Of a DNA stretch of 64,000 bases, positions 47,631 through 58,839 are shown piece by piece. The number at the start of each line of letters is the position of its first letter. The stretch's first letter is position 1. The notes beneath the pieces were generated by a model. It had not been told where the DNA came from. It saw only the letters and a list, made by a program, of their open reading frames with translations, and made no database searches. The position numbers were made by a program, and so were the translations under genes. The stretch comes from Theobroma cacao (taxonomy: Eukaryota > Streptophyta > Magnoliopsida > Malvales > Malvaceae): contig NC_030857.1 in the NCBI RefSeq assembly GCF_000208745.1, positions 19,051,383 to 19,115,382 of the forward strand, given 5' to 3'.

Positions 47631-47642
47631 GCTCTGATACCA
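47631..47642 (-). other. Primer binding site of the Gypsy element
   Basis: On the minus strand the site reads TGGTATCAGAGC, an exact complement of the initiator-Met tRNA end as used by Tekay-like elements. It lies 7 bases inside the 5' LTR, and this fixes the element's polarity. Confidence 0.93.
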
Positions 47643-47649
47643 CTTTAAT

Positions 47650-50599
47650 TGTCACGACCCGATACTCCTCTCGAGCCCGTGACAACAGTCGTGGTGTCCC
47701 GATAGACACTCATTACCCGAAATGCCAACCGGAACCCCGCAAGGCTTTAATATCAGTTTTTCATTTCCCCTATGAGTAACTGTTACCAAATATCATGTTT
47801 TAAAAGATTTTAAGTTATTTCCAACTTAAAACAATAAACAAATGATTTCTGTCTCACAGGGGCATTTTGATCATTTTTCTTAAAAAATTTCGAAACTAGC
47901 TAAAAATGAAGTATGCGAATATAAAACACATAATTCATAATAAAAAATAAGTTTAAACATCTAAAACCTTCATTTAAAATGAAATTATGACAATTTGAAT
48001 ATAATAAAAATATTCAATAAAATATTCTATTTTCTTATAAAACAATATTTATAAAATTACCGGTAAATAATTTTTATAGGGTAAAAGCTAAATAAATTCA
48101 TACATACTGTAATACAGATAACCAAAGTATAAAATTTAATTTATAGTGACACGTGGGCCCTCAATTGACAAAAGTGAACGAAGGTTATGAACCTACGATT
48201 TTTGAGGAAGTAAAGCCAATTGCAGCCTTCGATGATATCAGCTATCTACAGTCTATTTTGAGCTTGAAATGGGTGGAAAGAAGGGTAGTGAAATTATATA
48301 ATCCCAGTGAATAAACAAACACCATCCAAAATATCTAAAGTCGAATAAATAGAGACGATTAAAATATTCCATCTCAATATGTAATTCATAACATAAATAT
48401 TCATTTCATTTAAATAATCAACATGGCTTATAAGTATCTTAAAAGCTTGGCTCTTACCAAAATCATTCTCGGGAATACCTTGGTCGAGTCATCTAACCGA
48501 GTCCGCCAAGGCTGTTAAAAATTTCGTATACACGTAAACATATTTTTAGTTTGAAAAACACAGCCGTTCCTTGCGTTAGCGAAGTTCATCATCATGAGGT
48601 GGTTCGGCGTGACGTGAACTCTAATCATACCTCAGGAGATACCCTACGCACCTTTCTGACCGAGGTACGAATATAACCGGATTCCGTGCCCCTCTAATAG
48701 GTAGTCCACATAACCCGCCCACTACAGCAAGCTAAACCCACCATGCAATAAAAATTCAACAGCATGACATGACAATTTTATCATTATCCAGCCTATCAAG
48801 GCAAACAAAAGTTTATACATTTTCAACACAAATACCAATTTAGCCATTCATGCCAATATTGCCATAAGCCAATCAATTAGAACCATAAATTCACAATACA
48901 TCAAATGGTCTCCAATTACTCTATTTTCAAATCCATCATTCAATTTCAAGACAAGTTATAAAATCATTTCATTTAAACACATTTTGTTTATAAAACCTAA
49001 AAATTAACCATTTAAACTCATTTTTCATAATATTCACAGAATTAAATAAAAAGACCACTTTAGATAATTAAAATGATGATAAGGTTACTCATTATTTCGA
49101 TAGTTGAATTTTTAGAGTACTTCGACTATCGATCCTCGGGTACAATTTCTTTGCCCTTATCGGAGGATTCACCACCTAGACATAATGCACAATCAAGCAA
49201 TTTACCACATTGGTGCTAAACCATTATAAGACTATATGGATGCGTGAAATGGAATGCAAATTGTTCAGATTATCGTCTAAACATGATGTTCTATACAAAT
49301 TTAATTGTGTACCTAAATAAAACGATATTGGCCTAAATCGATCTATCACTCAATTAATTGGCCAATATGCCCAATTCAACTCCAATTAACTCCATTTTCT
49401 TCCAATTCTCGAAACCATTAAACACAAGTTAAATAGCACAAAAATTTAGCAAAATGATCTTCACATTTTCTCTTGGGAATTTCGGCCATGGTGGGTGCAT
49501 CAACACTATAATTTTTCCTACTTGATTTTCTCACCGTAATTCATCATTTCCTAACCAATTCACTTGAAATAAAATCAAATCCACCATACACACTCTACAT
49601 GAAAAATTCAGCCAATGATGGGTAATGGGAGGAAGTGAATTTTTCTTGTTGATTTTTCATGCTACACATCACTAACTATCTAAAAACACTAAAATACATT
49701 GAAATCTAACCAAATCAAGCATCAAAACTCCTCCCCCCATGTCCGGCCAGCAAAAGATTCATCATGATTTCATGTGATTCAACCATGAAAAATAAGAAAA
49801 AATGCTTAAGAAAGAGAGATCTCAAGCTAGAATTGAAAAATCTTACCTTTCGTCACTTGATTTTTTGAAATTTTGTGAATTTCTCTTGAATTTCTTAGCT
49901 AGGTTTTTGTGCTTCTTCTTTTCTTCCCTTTTCTTCCATTTTCTTCCTTTGGCCGGCCAAGAGAAATGAGTTGGGATGGTTATGGGCTGATTTTTAAAGC
50001 CAAATAATAAAATAATCCAAGCTTGACACTTGTCACCATGTTATTGGTCCATTTTTAAATTCTTAACTATTAACCTTTCTTTCTCCACCACATAAAATCC
50101 TTCAATTATCCATAATAATAATGGGTGAAATTTATGTGCTGGACAAGTGTTGGGTGTGTAAAATTACCATTTTACCCTTGGGGTGGCAAATGACTATTTT
50201 GCCCTTATCCTCGAAAAAATGCCGAAATTAAAATTTTTCACTTCTCAAACTCAAATTATACTCCAAATGATCAATCTTAATCAAAAATTTCATCCAACAC
50301 TCACATCTTAACCTCGGGTAGCAAAATGACCATTTTGCTTTTAGGTCATGAAAATTTCAATTTGACTCCCAATCGGTCCTCGAACTCTGAATCACCATTT
50401 TAAGTCATTCTGGGGTTTTAAAATTCTCAATTTCATCTTAAAATCTTTATTTGGTCTAGTTCGAGGCTTAATTCAACTTAGTTGTACCATTCAATACATT
50501 ACTGTCTTTTTGACGATTTTTAGGGACTTTCCAAGTATGCAAGCATATTGTCAATCACATAAATGACATGACAAGTATTTTATAAGGTCGGGCTTGACA
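47650..50599 (-). repeat. Right LTR (5' LTR in element polarity) of the Gypsy element
   Basis: 2950 bases, TGTCACGACCCGATAC..GGGCTTGACA. It is collinear with the left LTR and with the solo LTR at 29635-32590. The complement of its central part would include the element promoter. No host gene is inside. Confidence 0.94.
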
Positions 50600-50604
50600 A
50601 TTTT

Positions 50605-52996
50605 CTTATAAATTCATTGATCATTGTCATTGAAAAAGAAATCATTCGAAGCTTTGACATTAATTCAATGATAGATGTCTTTAGCTCTATGAAAGACCGT
50701 CAAGCTCAATTTAAAATGCTCAATCTTAGCATGTAATAGTTGTCAAAAATGTATTTATTTAATAGTTAACGCATAGTTGGAATTATATATATATAATTTT
50801 TGCATGAACTTTTTTCATGTAAATTACTTTATATTTTTGTCAAACATAAACTTTTAATATAATTATTTTATAAATATTATCTTTATCCTTTCAAATTCGA
50901 AATCTGACTCAGCAATTGCACTAAGCGATACTATGGCATAAGCGGATAATTCTGTTTTTCCTTTTATATTGCGGTGCATGTGATATTGCGTTTGCCCTTT
51001 TCATCTCAACATCTTACATATGATCCTATGCTTAGGGATCTTAAATGCTTTCGGTCCTTATAAAAAGTAAAAAGAACTTTATCTTTTATATATAAAAATG
51101 ATGATATACTCTCTCTTTCTCTCTCTTGCCAATTCTTACATCTAACCCCAAGTCCAAGGCAGCAATCTCTCGGAACATAAAGAATAGTTTGGACTTTGGT
51201 CAATCTTCTACCAAGCCATAAAATCCATGCATAATCTTTGCCACCGCAAAAGGACATGCTTCAGCAGGCAACAACATGAAATAAAATAAATAAATCAATA
51301 AATAAATAAGAGGGTCTACTTTAAAATCATATTCCTTTTGTAGGGGCCTACTATTCCACCAATTATTCAATTTGATTTAACTATAATGTAACTAGCTAGT
51401 TGGACACTTTGGGTATCCAAAAATTTGCTTACACAACAAACCTAAAGTGCTTTTCTTATCTGTTATGTCATCTTAATTATAAATGGATTCTTGATTATCT
51501 TCTAGGCATCAAAATAATGAGGTTAAGCATGTCCAAGGGAGAGATAATGATATAGTGAGATTAATGATTTTAAAATTTCTTTATTATGATCTTGTATATG
51601 GATGTAAAAGGACTTGACTTGAACAATTTTTTTAGGTTAAGTTAATGAAATTTTTTCATTTAATGTGTGATTTACTTACAAATTATGACATTTTTCGCTA
51701 GCTAGTGTTCATCAACTTTTTTTGCCTCTTGCTAGTGTTCATCCGCTATGGATGATTTACATATTCATTCCATTTTCAGCTAACTCTTTTTTACATGTTA
51801 TTGATATTCTTATTGATTTCAATCAATTTATTGGTTTGTTATTAGTTTTAGCTTTAGCTTTTATATGATGCTTTAATACGAATCCCATGAACATTATCTG
51901 AAACACTTCCTTTTTTCTTTGATAGAACTAAATATCTTCACGTCATGCCCCCATATATATATATATATAGTAAGTGCATTCAATTTATTATCTAAACTTC
52001 GCAATTAGTCTGATTAGACGGCAAATCAATCACCCATTTGCCTTATTTTCACATTCACCTTCTGTGTAATTAATATCAACAATAATCATGAATTGGAATG
52101 GTAATTGATCTTGACTCTTTAAGAAATATATAGTTTGACAAGCAAAGTGTTAATGGCTACTTGGGTGTTAGCATTTATTGTTGGGAGTTTGTGTGCTATG
52201 AGTCCATGATTATTCAAGACTCATGAGCTGTATGTCTCAGGATGCTTTGTTCAATCTTGGTGAATTTTTGGAGTGGCTCTGTTTTTGATTCGGTGTTGAA
52301 TATGTTTGATTGTTCTATCACTGCTGGTCCAGTCGTGATCAATTTGATGACTTATTTTGTGTTTGTGTTGGGTTTTCAAATTGTAAATTTTAAAATCAAA
52401 GATTTGAACTGATTTGACAAAATAAAATTGCTATAGATGCCAAATTTATAATGTTGAGTACGTAACTTATTAGAGAATCTTAGGAAAATAGTACAAAGAA
52501 CTTTATCTAAATTATGGAATTTCTCAAATGATCATGATCTTACTTGCGATCATGAACCTTGGTCGTAGATAATAATTCTTTAAGATTCTAATAACAAAAA
52601 ACAAAACATTCTTTAAGGTTCTATTTAGCTGCAATTGAAGACAATAAGAGGTGAAAAAGGTGATTTAAAGGTATAAATTTTAGATTTTAATTACTCTTAT
52701 TTAATGATTAGATAATATAACTCTTTTTAGTAATATTTGAGTTTGATACATTGTTATATACTGGTTTTGAAGATTGCATATATGTTTATTTTATCTCTTC
52801 ATCAAGTGTTTTTAAGAATAAATATATGAAATTTCCACATTTGTTAATCACAAAAGGTGATTACTTTCTAGAACAATGCAATTATAGATACTATTTACAA
52901 TGACTAAAGAAATTTAAAATCAAGAAAATAAAAACCCAACACAAATGAAACCATGCAATACATTTTGGGTTATGGATGATTTAGAAGCTGATAAAG
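50605..52996. other. AT-rich spacer between the Gypsy element and Copia element B
   Basis: No protein domain was recognised on either strand. Items seen: a CTCTCTTTCTCTCTCTTG tract at 51110, an (AT)n run at 51954-51969, and a slightly less AT-rich block at 52140-52400 without a meaningful ORF. The minus-strand ORF at 51006-51257 has no known motif. Confidence 0.5.
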
Positions 52997-53001
52997 GAGG
53001 A

Positions 53002-53576
53002 TTTGAAAGAATGACCTTCAAATCTAGAAATTCAATCTCAGATGAAGGTGGGAAGCAGCTGAAGGTTGAGGGGTTGAAGAAGGTTTCAATTAAGTGCAAA
53101 ACGATGTTGCATAGTTTGTTCAAGTATTTTGAGTTTGTAAAACTGCAATTGTTTATATCGTTTCATGTTTTTAGTTTCTGAAGTTGGTTAAACAGCTTTG
53201 TAGACTACTGTTTATTCAACATTTTTGAGTTTTCCTCTAAACGTTTTATATGAGCGTCGTTTTGGTTGTTCTTGCACAGGTCAACGGCCTTTTCTTTCTT
53301 TCCTTTGTTATGGCTATTAGTGCACAAAAAACCTTGTCTCGTTTTCTGTGCTTTACATTCGTGTACATCAGTTTTATGATTGCTAGGCTACATCTTAGGG
53401 AGTGTGCTAAGAAACTAAGTATATATACAACTTTTGTAATCGTTGCAAATTGATTTTTTCAGAGTAATGAAAAATTCCCTTTACTCCCAACTTAACTCTG
53501 TTTTCTTCTTCTTCTTTCCCTTTTATTTTTAGTTTCTAGTTTTCCAAAAAATCATTGAGTTCTTGAATTCCTTTCA
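53002..53576 (+). repeat. 5' LTR of Copia element B
   Basis: 575 bases. The last part carries AGTATATATACAACTTTTG (TATA box) near 53417-53435 and ends TTCCTTTCA. Terminal TG is lost. Small ORFs inside have no domain. Confidence 0.9.
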
Positions 53577-53588
53577 TGCTATCAGAGC
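53577..53588 (+). other. Primer binding site of Copia element B
   Basis: TGCTATCAGAGC directly follows the 5' LTR; one mismatch to the initiator-Met site TGGTATCAGAGC. Confidence 0.85.
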
Positions 53589-53647
53589 AACTATATTAAG
53601 AGACTTGTAACACGATTGTATTGTGATAAAAAGCCACTTGATTCATC

Positions 53648-54525
53648 ATGGCTACAGCTGGTTTCAGTGCAACTACACCCCCTATGTTTACTGGTGCTAA
53701 TTACCCTTCTAGGTAGTGAAAATGCGATCCTATCTCAAGGCATTTGACCTATAGGAAGTTGTGGAGACTGGTGAAGTGCCTATTCAAAGGCATGCTAACC
53801 CGACCCTTGTTCAGATTAAACAACATTTAGAAGAGGTTGCAAAGAGATATAAAGCCTTGATCTGCTTGCAATAAGCTATGTCAGAGTCCATGTTTGGGAA
53901 GATTATGCATTTGGAGGATCCTAAGCAAGTATGGGACAACTTAAAAAAAAAAAGTAACCAGGGAATGATTGGACCAAGGTTATGCAAATCATGAATCTGT
54001 CTAGACAATTTGAGATAATGAAGATGAAGGAAGAAGAGAGTATTCAGGAGTATACACACAAGCTGTTGAAGCTTGTAAATTAGCTCAGAATATTGGGGCA
54101 AGAGGTCATTGATCAGAGGATTGTCAACAAAATCCTGGTGAGCATGTCAGATAAGTTTGAGTTAAAGGTAACTTCACTTGAAGACCCAAAAGATTTGTCA
54201 AAAATCTCTATGAAAGAGTTGATTTCTACCTTGCTAGCTTTTGAGTAGAGGAAGGCTTTCAAGCATGAGGACTTTGTAGAAAATGCCTTGGTTGCTAAGA
54301 TTAAGGGCTTGAGGGCTAAATCTACTTGTTCGAAGAAGAACAGTGGAAAGAGTTCTAAACCAAGTGCTGGAAAGCAAGGGAAGAATGATGATAAATTTGC
54401 TCCTTGTACTCACTGTAAGAAAACAAGTTATACTCCAAAGTACTGTTGGTTCAAGCCAAATGTGAAGTGTAGAGCTTGCAACCAACTTGGACATGTGGAG
54501 AAGGTGTGTAAGGCTAAGAAGTAGG
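53648..54525 (+). pseudogene. Copia B gag with two Cys-rich motifs, broken
   Basis: ATG 53648 begins MATAGFSATTPPMFTGANYP, followed by a stop. Then come MRSYLKAFDL, stop, EVVETGEVPI, KQVWDNLKKK, and further [20 protein letters not shown] text of the UBN2/gag domain. The C-terminal part (54288-54524) has [14 protein letters not shown], where the knuckle His is Tyr, and an intact [14 protein letters not shown] (CX2CX4HX4C). Confidence 0.85.
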
Positions 54526-54545
54526 AGAATGAAGGTAAAGTTGCA

Positions 54546-55163
54546 GTGGGTAAAGAAGCGGATGAGTCAGATAAGGTACTGTTTATGGCTAAAACAGATG
54601 ATGGCTTAGCAGACAAGTGTACCTGGCTGATTGATAGTGGTTGCTCAAATCACTTGACAAGTAATGCTAATCTTTTCACTGAGCTTGATGAGAGTTTTAA
54701 AGCTCGTGTGAAAATTGGAAATGGCCTTTATATGAAAATATTTGGAGTAGGTACTGTAGAAGCTGAAATTGCTTTTAGTATTAAGTTTATTCATGAAGTG
54801 CATTATGTGCCTGAAGCAAATTAGAATCTGCTTAGTGTAGGTTAATTAGATGATAATGGTTATGCCCTACTATTCAAAAATAGGCAGTGTACAATTTTTG
54901 ATCTTGTTGGTGTTGATTTACTGACAGTGAACATGATAAACAACTGTTACCCTATGAATCTTTTAGAAAACAAACAACAAGTTTTCTATAGTGAGTATGA
55001 TGCATCAGAATTGTGGCATAAAAAAGTTGGATATGTGAATTATAATTCATTGTCAACAATGCCTTCAAAAGAGCTTGTGTTAGGTCTGCCTGATATTGTT
55101 AAACCTGATAAGTTATGCAAAGACTGTCAATTTGGAAAACAGACAAGGAAGCCTTTTCCTTAG
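54546..55163 (+). pseudogene. Copia B protease and GAG-pre-integrase region
   Basis: [15 protein letters not shown] is the Copia protease active site (Asp-Ser-Gly intact). VHYVPEAN then a stop replaces the usual VPxLxxNLLS. After 54927 the pre-integrase region reads ELWHKKVGYVNYNSLSTM and CKDCQFGKQTRKPFP, with a His of the usual GH replaced by Tyr. Stops at 54823 and 55162 break the frame. Confidence 0.85.
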
Positions 55164-55179
55164 GATAGCAAAATGAAAC

Positions 55180-56040
55180 GCCACACAAAAGCTGGAGTTA
55201 GTTCACACTGATTTAAGTGGTCTAATGATGACTCCTTCATTGAGTGGGAGCAAGTATTATATTCTATTTATTGATGATTTTTCTCATTATTGCTAGATTT
55301 ATTTTTTGAAAAACAAATCAGAGGCATTAAGAAGATTTTTTAAGTACAAGGTACAAGTTGAGAACTTTATCGGATCAAGCATTAAGATACTGAGGATTGA
55401 CAATGGATCTGCATACATTACTAATGAATTTGAGAAGTTTCTAGCAACAGTTGGGATTTATCATCAACTGATAGTTACTTATAGTCTACAACAGAATGGC
55501 AAGGCTAAGTGGAAAAACAGAACAATTGGAGATATGGCTAGGTGCTTGTTTTTTCAATGCAATTTGCTTAAGAAATTATGGGCTGAGGCAATTAACACTG
55601 CAAACTACATTCAAAACAAAAGCATTACAAAGGCACTGACACTCAAAAACCACATTTGATATCTGGTATGAACACGACCTTCTATTTCTAATTTCAAAGT
55701 CTTTGGATGTGTGTGTTATGCTTAAATTCCAGATGTGAAAAGGTCCAAATTTGATTATAAGGCTTTTATTGCTTTGTATGTTGGGTATAGTGAAAAATCA
55801 AAATGGTATAGATTGTGTGATTTAGAAGTAAACAAAGTTGTCGTCAGTAGAGATGTGAACTTTGATGAGAGTCAATGTTGAAATTGGGAAAAAAAGTCTA
55901 TTGAAACTATAACTAGTGTTCATGTCACTAATGATTTTTAACCACTACTGGAGAATGATGATTCTGATATTGAAGATGAGAGTAAAGTAGTAAAGGCACT
56001 AAGACCTTAGAAGAGATCTACAACAGATGTAGTGTAGCTA
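55180..56040 (+). pseudogene. Copia B integrase core
   Basis: [15 protein letters not shown] (first Asp), [12 protein letters not shown], stop, IYFLKNKSEALRRFFKYK, RIDNGSAYITNEFEKF (second Asp), QQNGKAKWKNRTIGDMARCL (the catalytic Glu of the usual VxERKNRT is Lys), LKKLWAEAINTANYIQN, then KVFGCVCY. The frame is cut near 55287, 55660 and 55724. It cannot act as an integrase. Confidence 0.85.
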
Positions 56041-57163
56041 TGTTTGATCCTACTAGTTATGTTGAAGCAGTGAATGATGAGAATTGGAAGAAGGCTATGG
56101 ATACAGAGATGACAATGATCAAGAAAAATGGTACTTGGTTGCTGGTAGATAGACCTACTGATAAAAATGTAATAGGAGTTAAGTGGTTGTTCAAGACTAA
56201 GTTAAACCTTGACGGTTTCATAAACAAGTATAAGGCCAAATTGGTGGTTAAAGGGTATGCACAAGTCCATGGAGTTGACTACCTAGAGACCTTTGCTCTT
56301 GTAGCAAGACGCGATACCATTAGGATGCGGATTGCTTTATCTGCAAGAGAAGGGTGGAAGATTTACCATCTAGATGTGAAGTCAGCTTTTTTAAATGGTT
56401 ATTTGATCGAAGAAATATTTGTTGAGCAACTTGAAGGGTATGAAGAATTAGGATCAGAATATAGAGTTTGTAAATTAGTTAAAGCCTTGTATGGACTTAA
56501 ACATGCACCTAGGGCCTGGTGTGAAAACGTTGATACTTATTTTACAGGATAAGGCTTTCTAAAAAGTGTGAATGAATCAACTCTTTATGCAAGGTTGTCA
56601 AGTAGTACTATTGTGTTAATTGTGGCTGTGTATGTTGATGACCTACTAGTTACAAGACTAAATGACAGAGCTGTTCATGATTTTAAAAGTCAGATGATGA
56701 GCATGTTTGAGATGATGGATCTGGGGACAATGACCTACTTTCTTGGTATGAAAGTTATTCAAACTAGTGAAGGAGTGTACCTGCATCAGGTAAAGTATGC
56801 AAGAGACTTATTAAAGAAATTCAACATGTCTTTGTGCAAGGTAGTGAACACTTCATTGGCTGCGGGAGAGAAGTTTAGCAAGGAGGATGGCACTACATTA
56901 GCAAATGGTTCCATCTGCAAAAGCATGATAGGTTCTCTACTGTATTTAACAGCCACAAGACCTAACTTAATGTATGCCACATGCTTACTATCCAAGTTTA
57001 TGCAAGCACCTACTATTTTGCATTTCATAGCAGTTAAGAGAATTCTCAAGTACGTCAAGGGCACCGCTGATTTTGGCTTAAGGTATATGAAGCAAGATAG
57101 TGGAGATTTAGTTGGATATGGTGACAGTGACTGGGCAGGTCACTTTATGATCCCAAAAGTATA
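56040..57163 (+). pseudogene. Copia B reverse transcriptase
   Basis: NWKKAMDTEMTMIKKNGTW, VIGVKWLFKTKLN, VKGYAQVHGVDYLETFALVA, IYHLDVKSAFLNGYL (first catalytic Asp), LVKALYGLKHAPRAW, a stop at 56550, then AVYVDDLLVTRLND (catalytic YVDD at 56631-56642), FEMMDLGTMTYFLGMKV and MIGSLLYLTATRPNLMYA. This is RVT_2 in order with one in-frame nonsense codon and all catalytic Asp residues present. Confidence 0.9.
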
Positions 57164-57560
57164 GCTGGTTTTTGTTTTTCATTCAGTAGTGTAGTTTTTT
57201 CATGGAATACTAGAAAGCAAAGTGTGGTTGCTCAATCTACTATAGAGGTTGAGTATATTGCAACAGCGACAGCAATGAACCAGTTGAAGTGGCTGAGGAA
57301 GGTACTAGCTGATCTTGGTTTCAAACAAAAAAATGGTATTGTGATTTTTGTTGACAACCAATCAGCTATTGCAATAGCCAAAAATCCAATTCATCATGGT
57401 AGAACTAAGCATATTCAGGTGAAGTATCATGCACCTAGAGAGGCTGTGAATGAAAAAGAGGTTGAACTCAAACACTATAATTCAGAGGTTTAACTAGCTG
57501 ATATATTGACAAAGAGTTTATCCAAAGAAAGATTTTAGGCTCTCAGGACTTGTCTTGGTG
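57164..57560 (+). pseudogene. Copia B RNase H and pol C-terminus
   Basis: From 57224 VVAQSTIEVEYIATATA, NQLKWLRKVLADLGF, FVDNQSAIAIAKNPIHHGRTKH and, after a stop at 57491, LADILTKSLSKERF. The end is followed by GGGGGAA (57581-57587), the polypurine tract. Confidence 0.87.
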
Positions 57561-57587
57561 TTTATTAGATTACAAGTCATGGGGGAA

Positions 57588-58152
57588 TGTTGAAAGAGTG
57601 ACTTTTAAATCTAGAAATTCAATCTCAGATGAAAGTGGGAAGCAACTGAAGGTTGAGAGGTTGAAAATGGTTTCAATCAAGTGCAAAATGATGTCGCATA
57701 GCTTGTTCAAGTATTTTGAGTTTGTAAAACTGCAGTTGTTTATGTCGTTTCACGTTTTTATTTTCTTAAGTTGGTTAAACAGCTTTGTAGATTGTCATTT
57801 ATGCAATATTTTTAGGTTTTCCTCTAAACGTTCTATATGAGCGTCGTTTTGGTTGTTCTTATACAGGCCAATAGCCTTTCTCTTTCTTTCCTTTGTTATA
57901 ATCATTAGTTCACAGAAAACCTTGTCTCGTTGTCTGTGCTTTACATTCCTTTGCATCAGTTTCATGATTTCTAGGCTGAGTGTGCTACGAAACTAAGTAT
58001 ATATACAACTTTGTAACCGTTGCAAATTGATTTTTTCAGATCAATGAAAAATTCCCTTTACTCCCAATTTGACTTTGTTTTCTTCTTCTTTTTTCTCTTC
58101 ATTTTTAGTTTCTAGTTTTCCAAAAAATCATTAAGTTCTGGAATTCCTTTCA
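57588..58152 (+). repeat. 3' LTR of Copia element B
   Basis: 565 bases, TGTTGAAAGAG..TTCCTTTCA, immediately after the polypurine tract and before GAGGA. It contains AGTATATATACAACTTTG (TATA box). It shares the 5' LTR's sequence with many single-base differences and one ~13-base deletion near 57975. Confidence 0.92.
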
Positions 58153-58377
58153 GAGGATCCTGCAATATGATTTCAAAGAAAGATTTTGGTATTTAGGATT
58201 ATAAATAGTTTAGTAATTAAACTATATTTATTAAAGTCATTTGTTGTTTTAGGGCGGGTTGTTTATTTTTAAATCTAATGAACTTAAACTAAATTATAAT
58301 AAAAAATCAAGAAATTGGATGAAATTTACCTTTAACTATATATCTTATAGCAAGCCACGTGCTTTTAGTCATTCTTA

Positions 58378-58796
58378 GTGCTTATTTGACTTAGTTTTTT
58401 TTTTTTTAATTTAATTATCTCTTAAAAGTAAAAATCAAGCTAAATATAAAATTTTGAAAAACTCTTTAAAAAAAGTAATTTTTTTTAAAGAATAAAAATT
58501 AAAAAAAAACGAGCTTAAGGAAAAACTCCTGTGAAAAGCTTTCTCTTATCTTTTTTAAAAAATATAAGAGAATTTTTATTTTTACTCCAAAATATCCTTA
58601 TCTGTTAAAAATAATTATAATATTATTTTTTTAAAAAAATACTCTTTATGATAATTTTAATCAAAATTATATTTTATAAAAAAATAAATTATAAAAAAAA
58701 ATTTATTAAATAATTTTAATTTAATTTTAAAATTATTATTTTAATAAAAATTTTATAATAACTTTTAAATTAAAAAAAATCAAACCAAACAGACTG
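58378..58796. mobile_element. Possible PIF/Harbinger-type MITE, 3-bp TTA duplication
   Basis: The 419-base AT-rich segment starts GTGCTTATTTGACTTAG followed by a T-run, and its right end complemented reads CAGTCTGTTTGGTTTGA followed by a T-run. The imperfect termini are both followed by AATTTAA. TTA is found on each side (58375-58377, 58797-58799). No ORF. A 3-base TTA is weak evidence in such AT-rich DNA. Confidence 0.4.
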
Positions 58797-58801
58797 TTAA
58801 T

Positions 58802-58839
58802 CATATAATTGAAATGGGAACATATAATTGAAATGGGAA
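58802..58839. repeat. 19-base tandem duplication
   Basis: CATATAATTGAAATGGGAA occurs twice in tandem (58802-58820, 58821-58839), a few bases right of the putative MITE. Likely replication slippage or excision repair. Confidence 0.85.

Larger units (their letters stand above)
39624..50599 (-). mobile_element. Complete but decayed Gypsy chromovirus (Tekay/Del-like), perfect 5-bp TSD
   Basis: 10,976 bases from TG at 39624 to CA at 50599, flanked by ATTTT at 39619-39623 and 50600-50604. On the minus strand the order is 5' LTR (right), PBS, gag with zinc knuckle, protease, RT, RNase H, integrase, chromodomain-like C-terminus, PPT, 3' LTR (left). The LTR length of about 2.94 kb, the initiator-Met PBS, the [13 protein letters not shown] motif and the C-terminal IPMVKVLW..EEITWEVE segment are all typical of the Tekay/Del clade. 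Every polyprotein part contains stops or frameshifts, so it is not autonomous now. Confidence 0.95.
53002..58152 (+). mobile_element. Copia-type LTR retrotransposon (element B), 5-bp TSD
   Basis: 5151 bases, flanked by GAGGA at 52997-53001 and 58153-58157. LTRs: 53002-53576 and 57588-58152, alike over their whole length but with scattered substitutions. The 3' LTR starts TGTTGAAAGAG; the 5' copy starts TTTGAAAGA and so has lost the terminal TG. Order gag, protease, integrase, RT, RNase H as in Tnt1-like Copia. Reading frames are interrupted by many single stops. Confidence 0.93.

Noticed and set aside
51006..51257. 83-codon minus-strand ORF
   Set aside because: No motif and no supporting signals; part overlaps a CT-rich tract.
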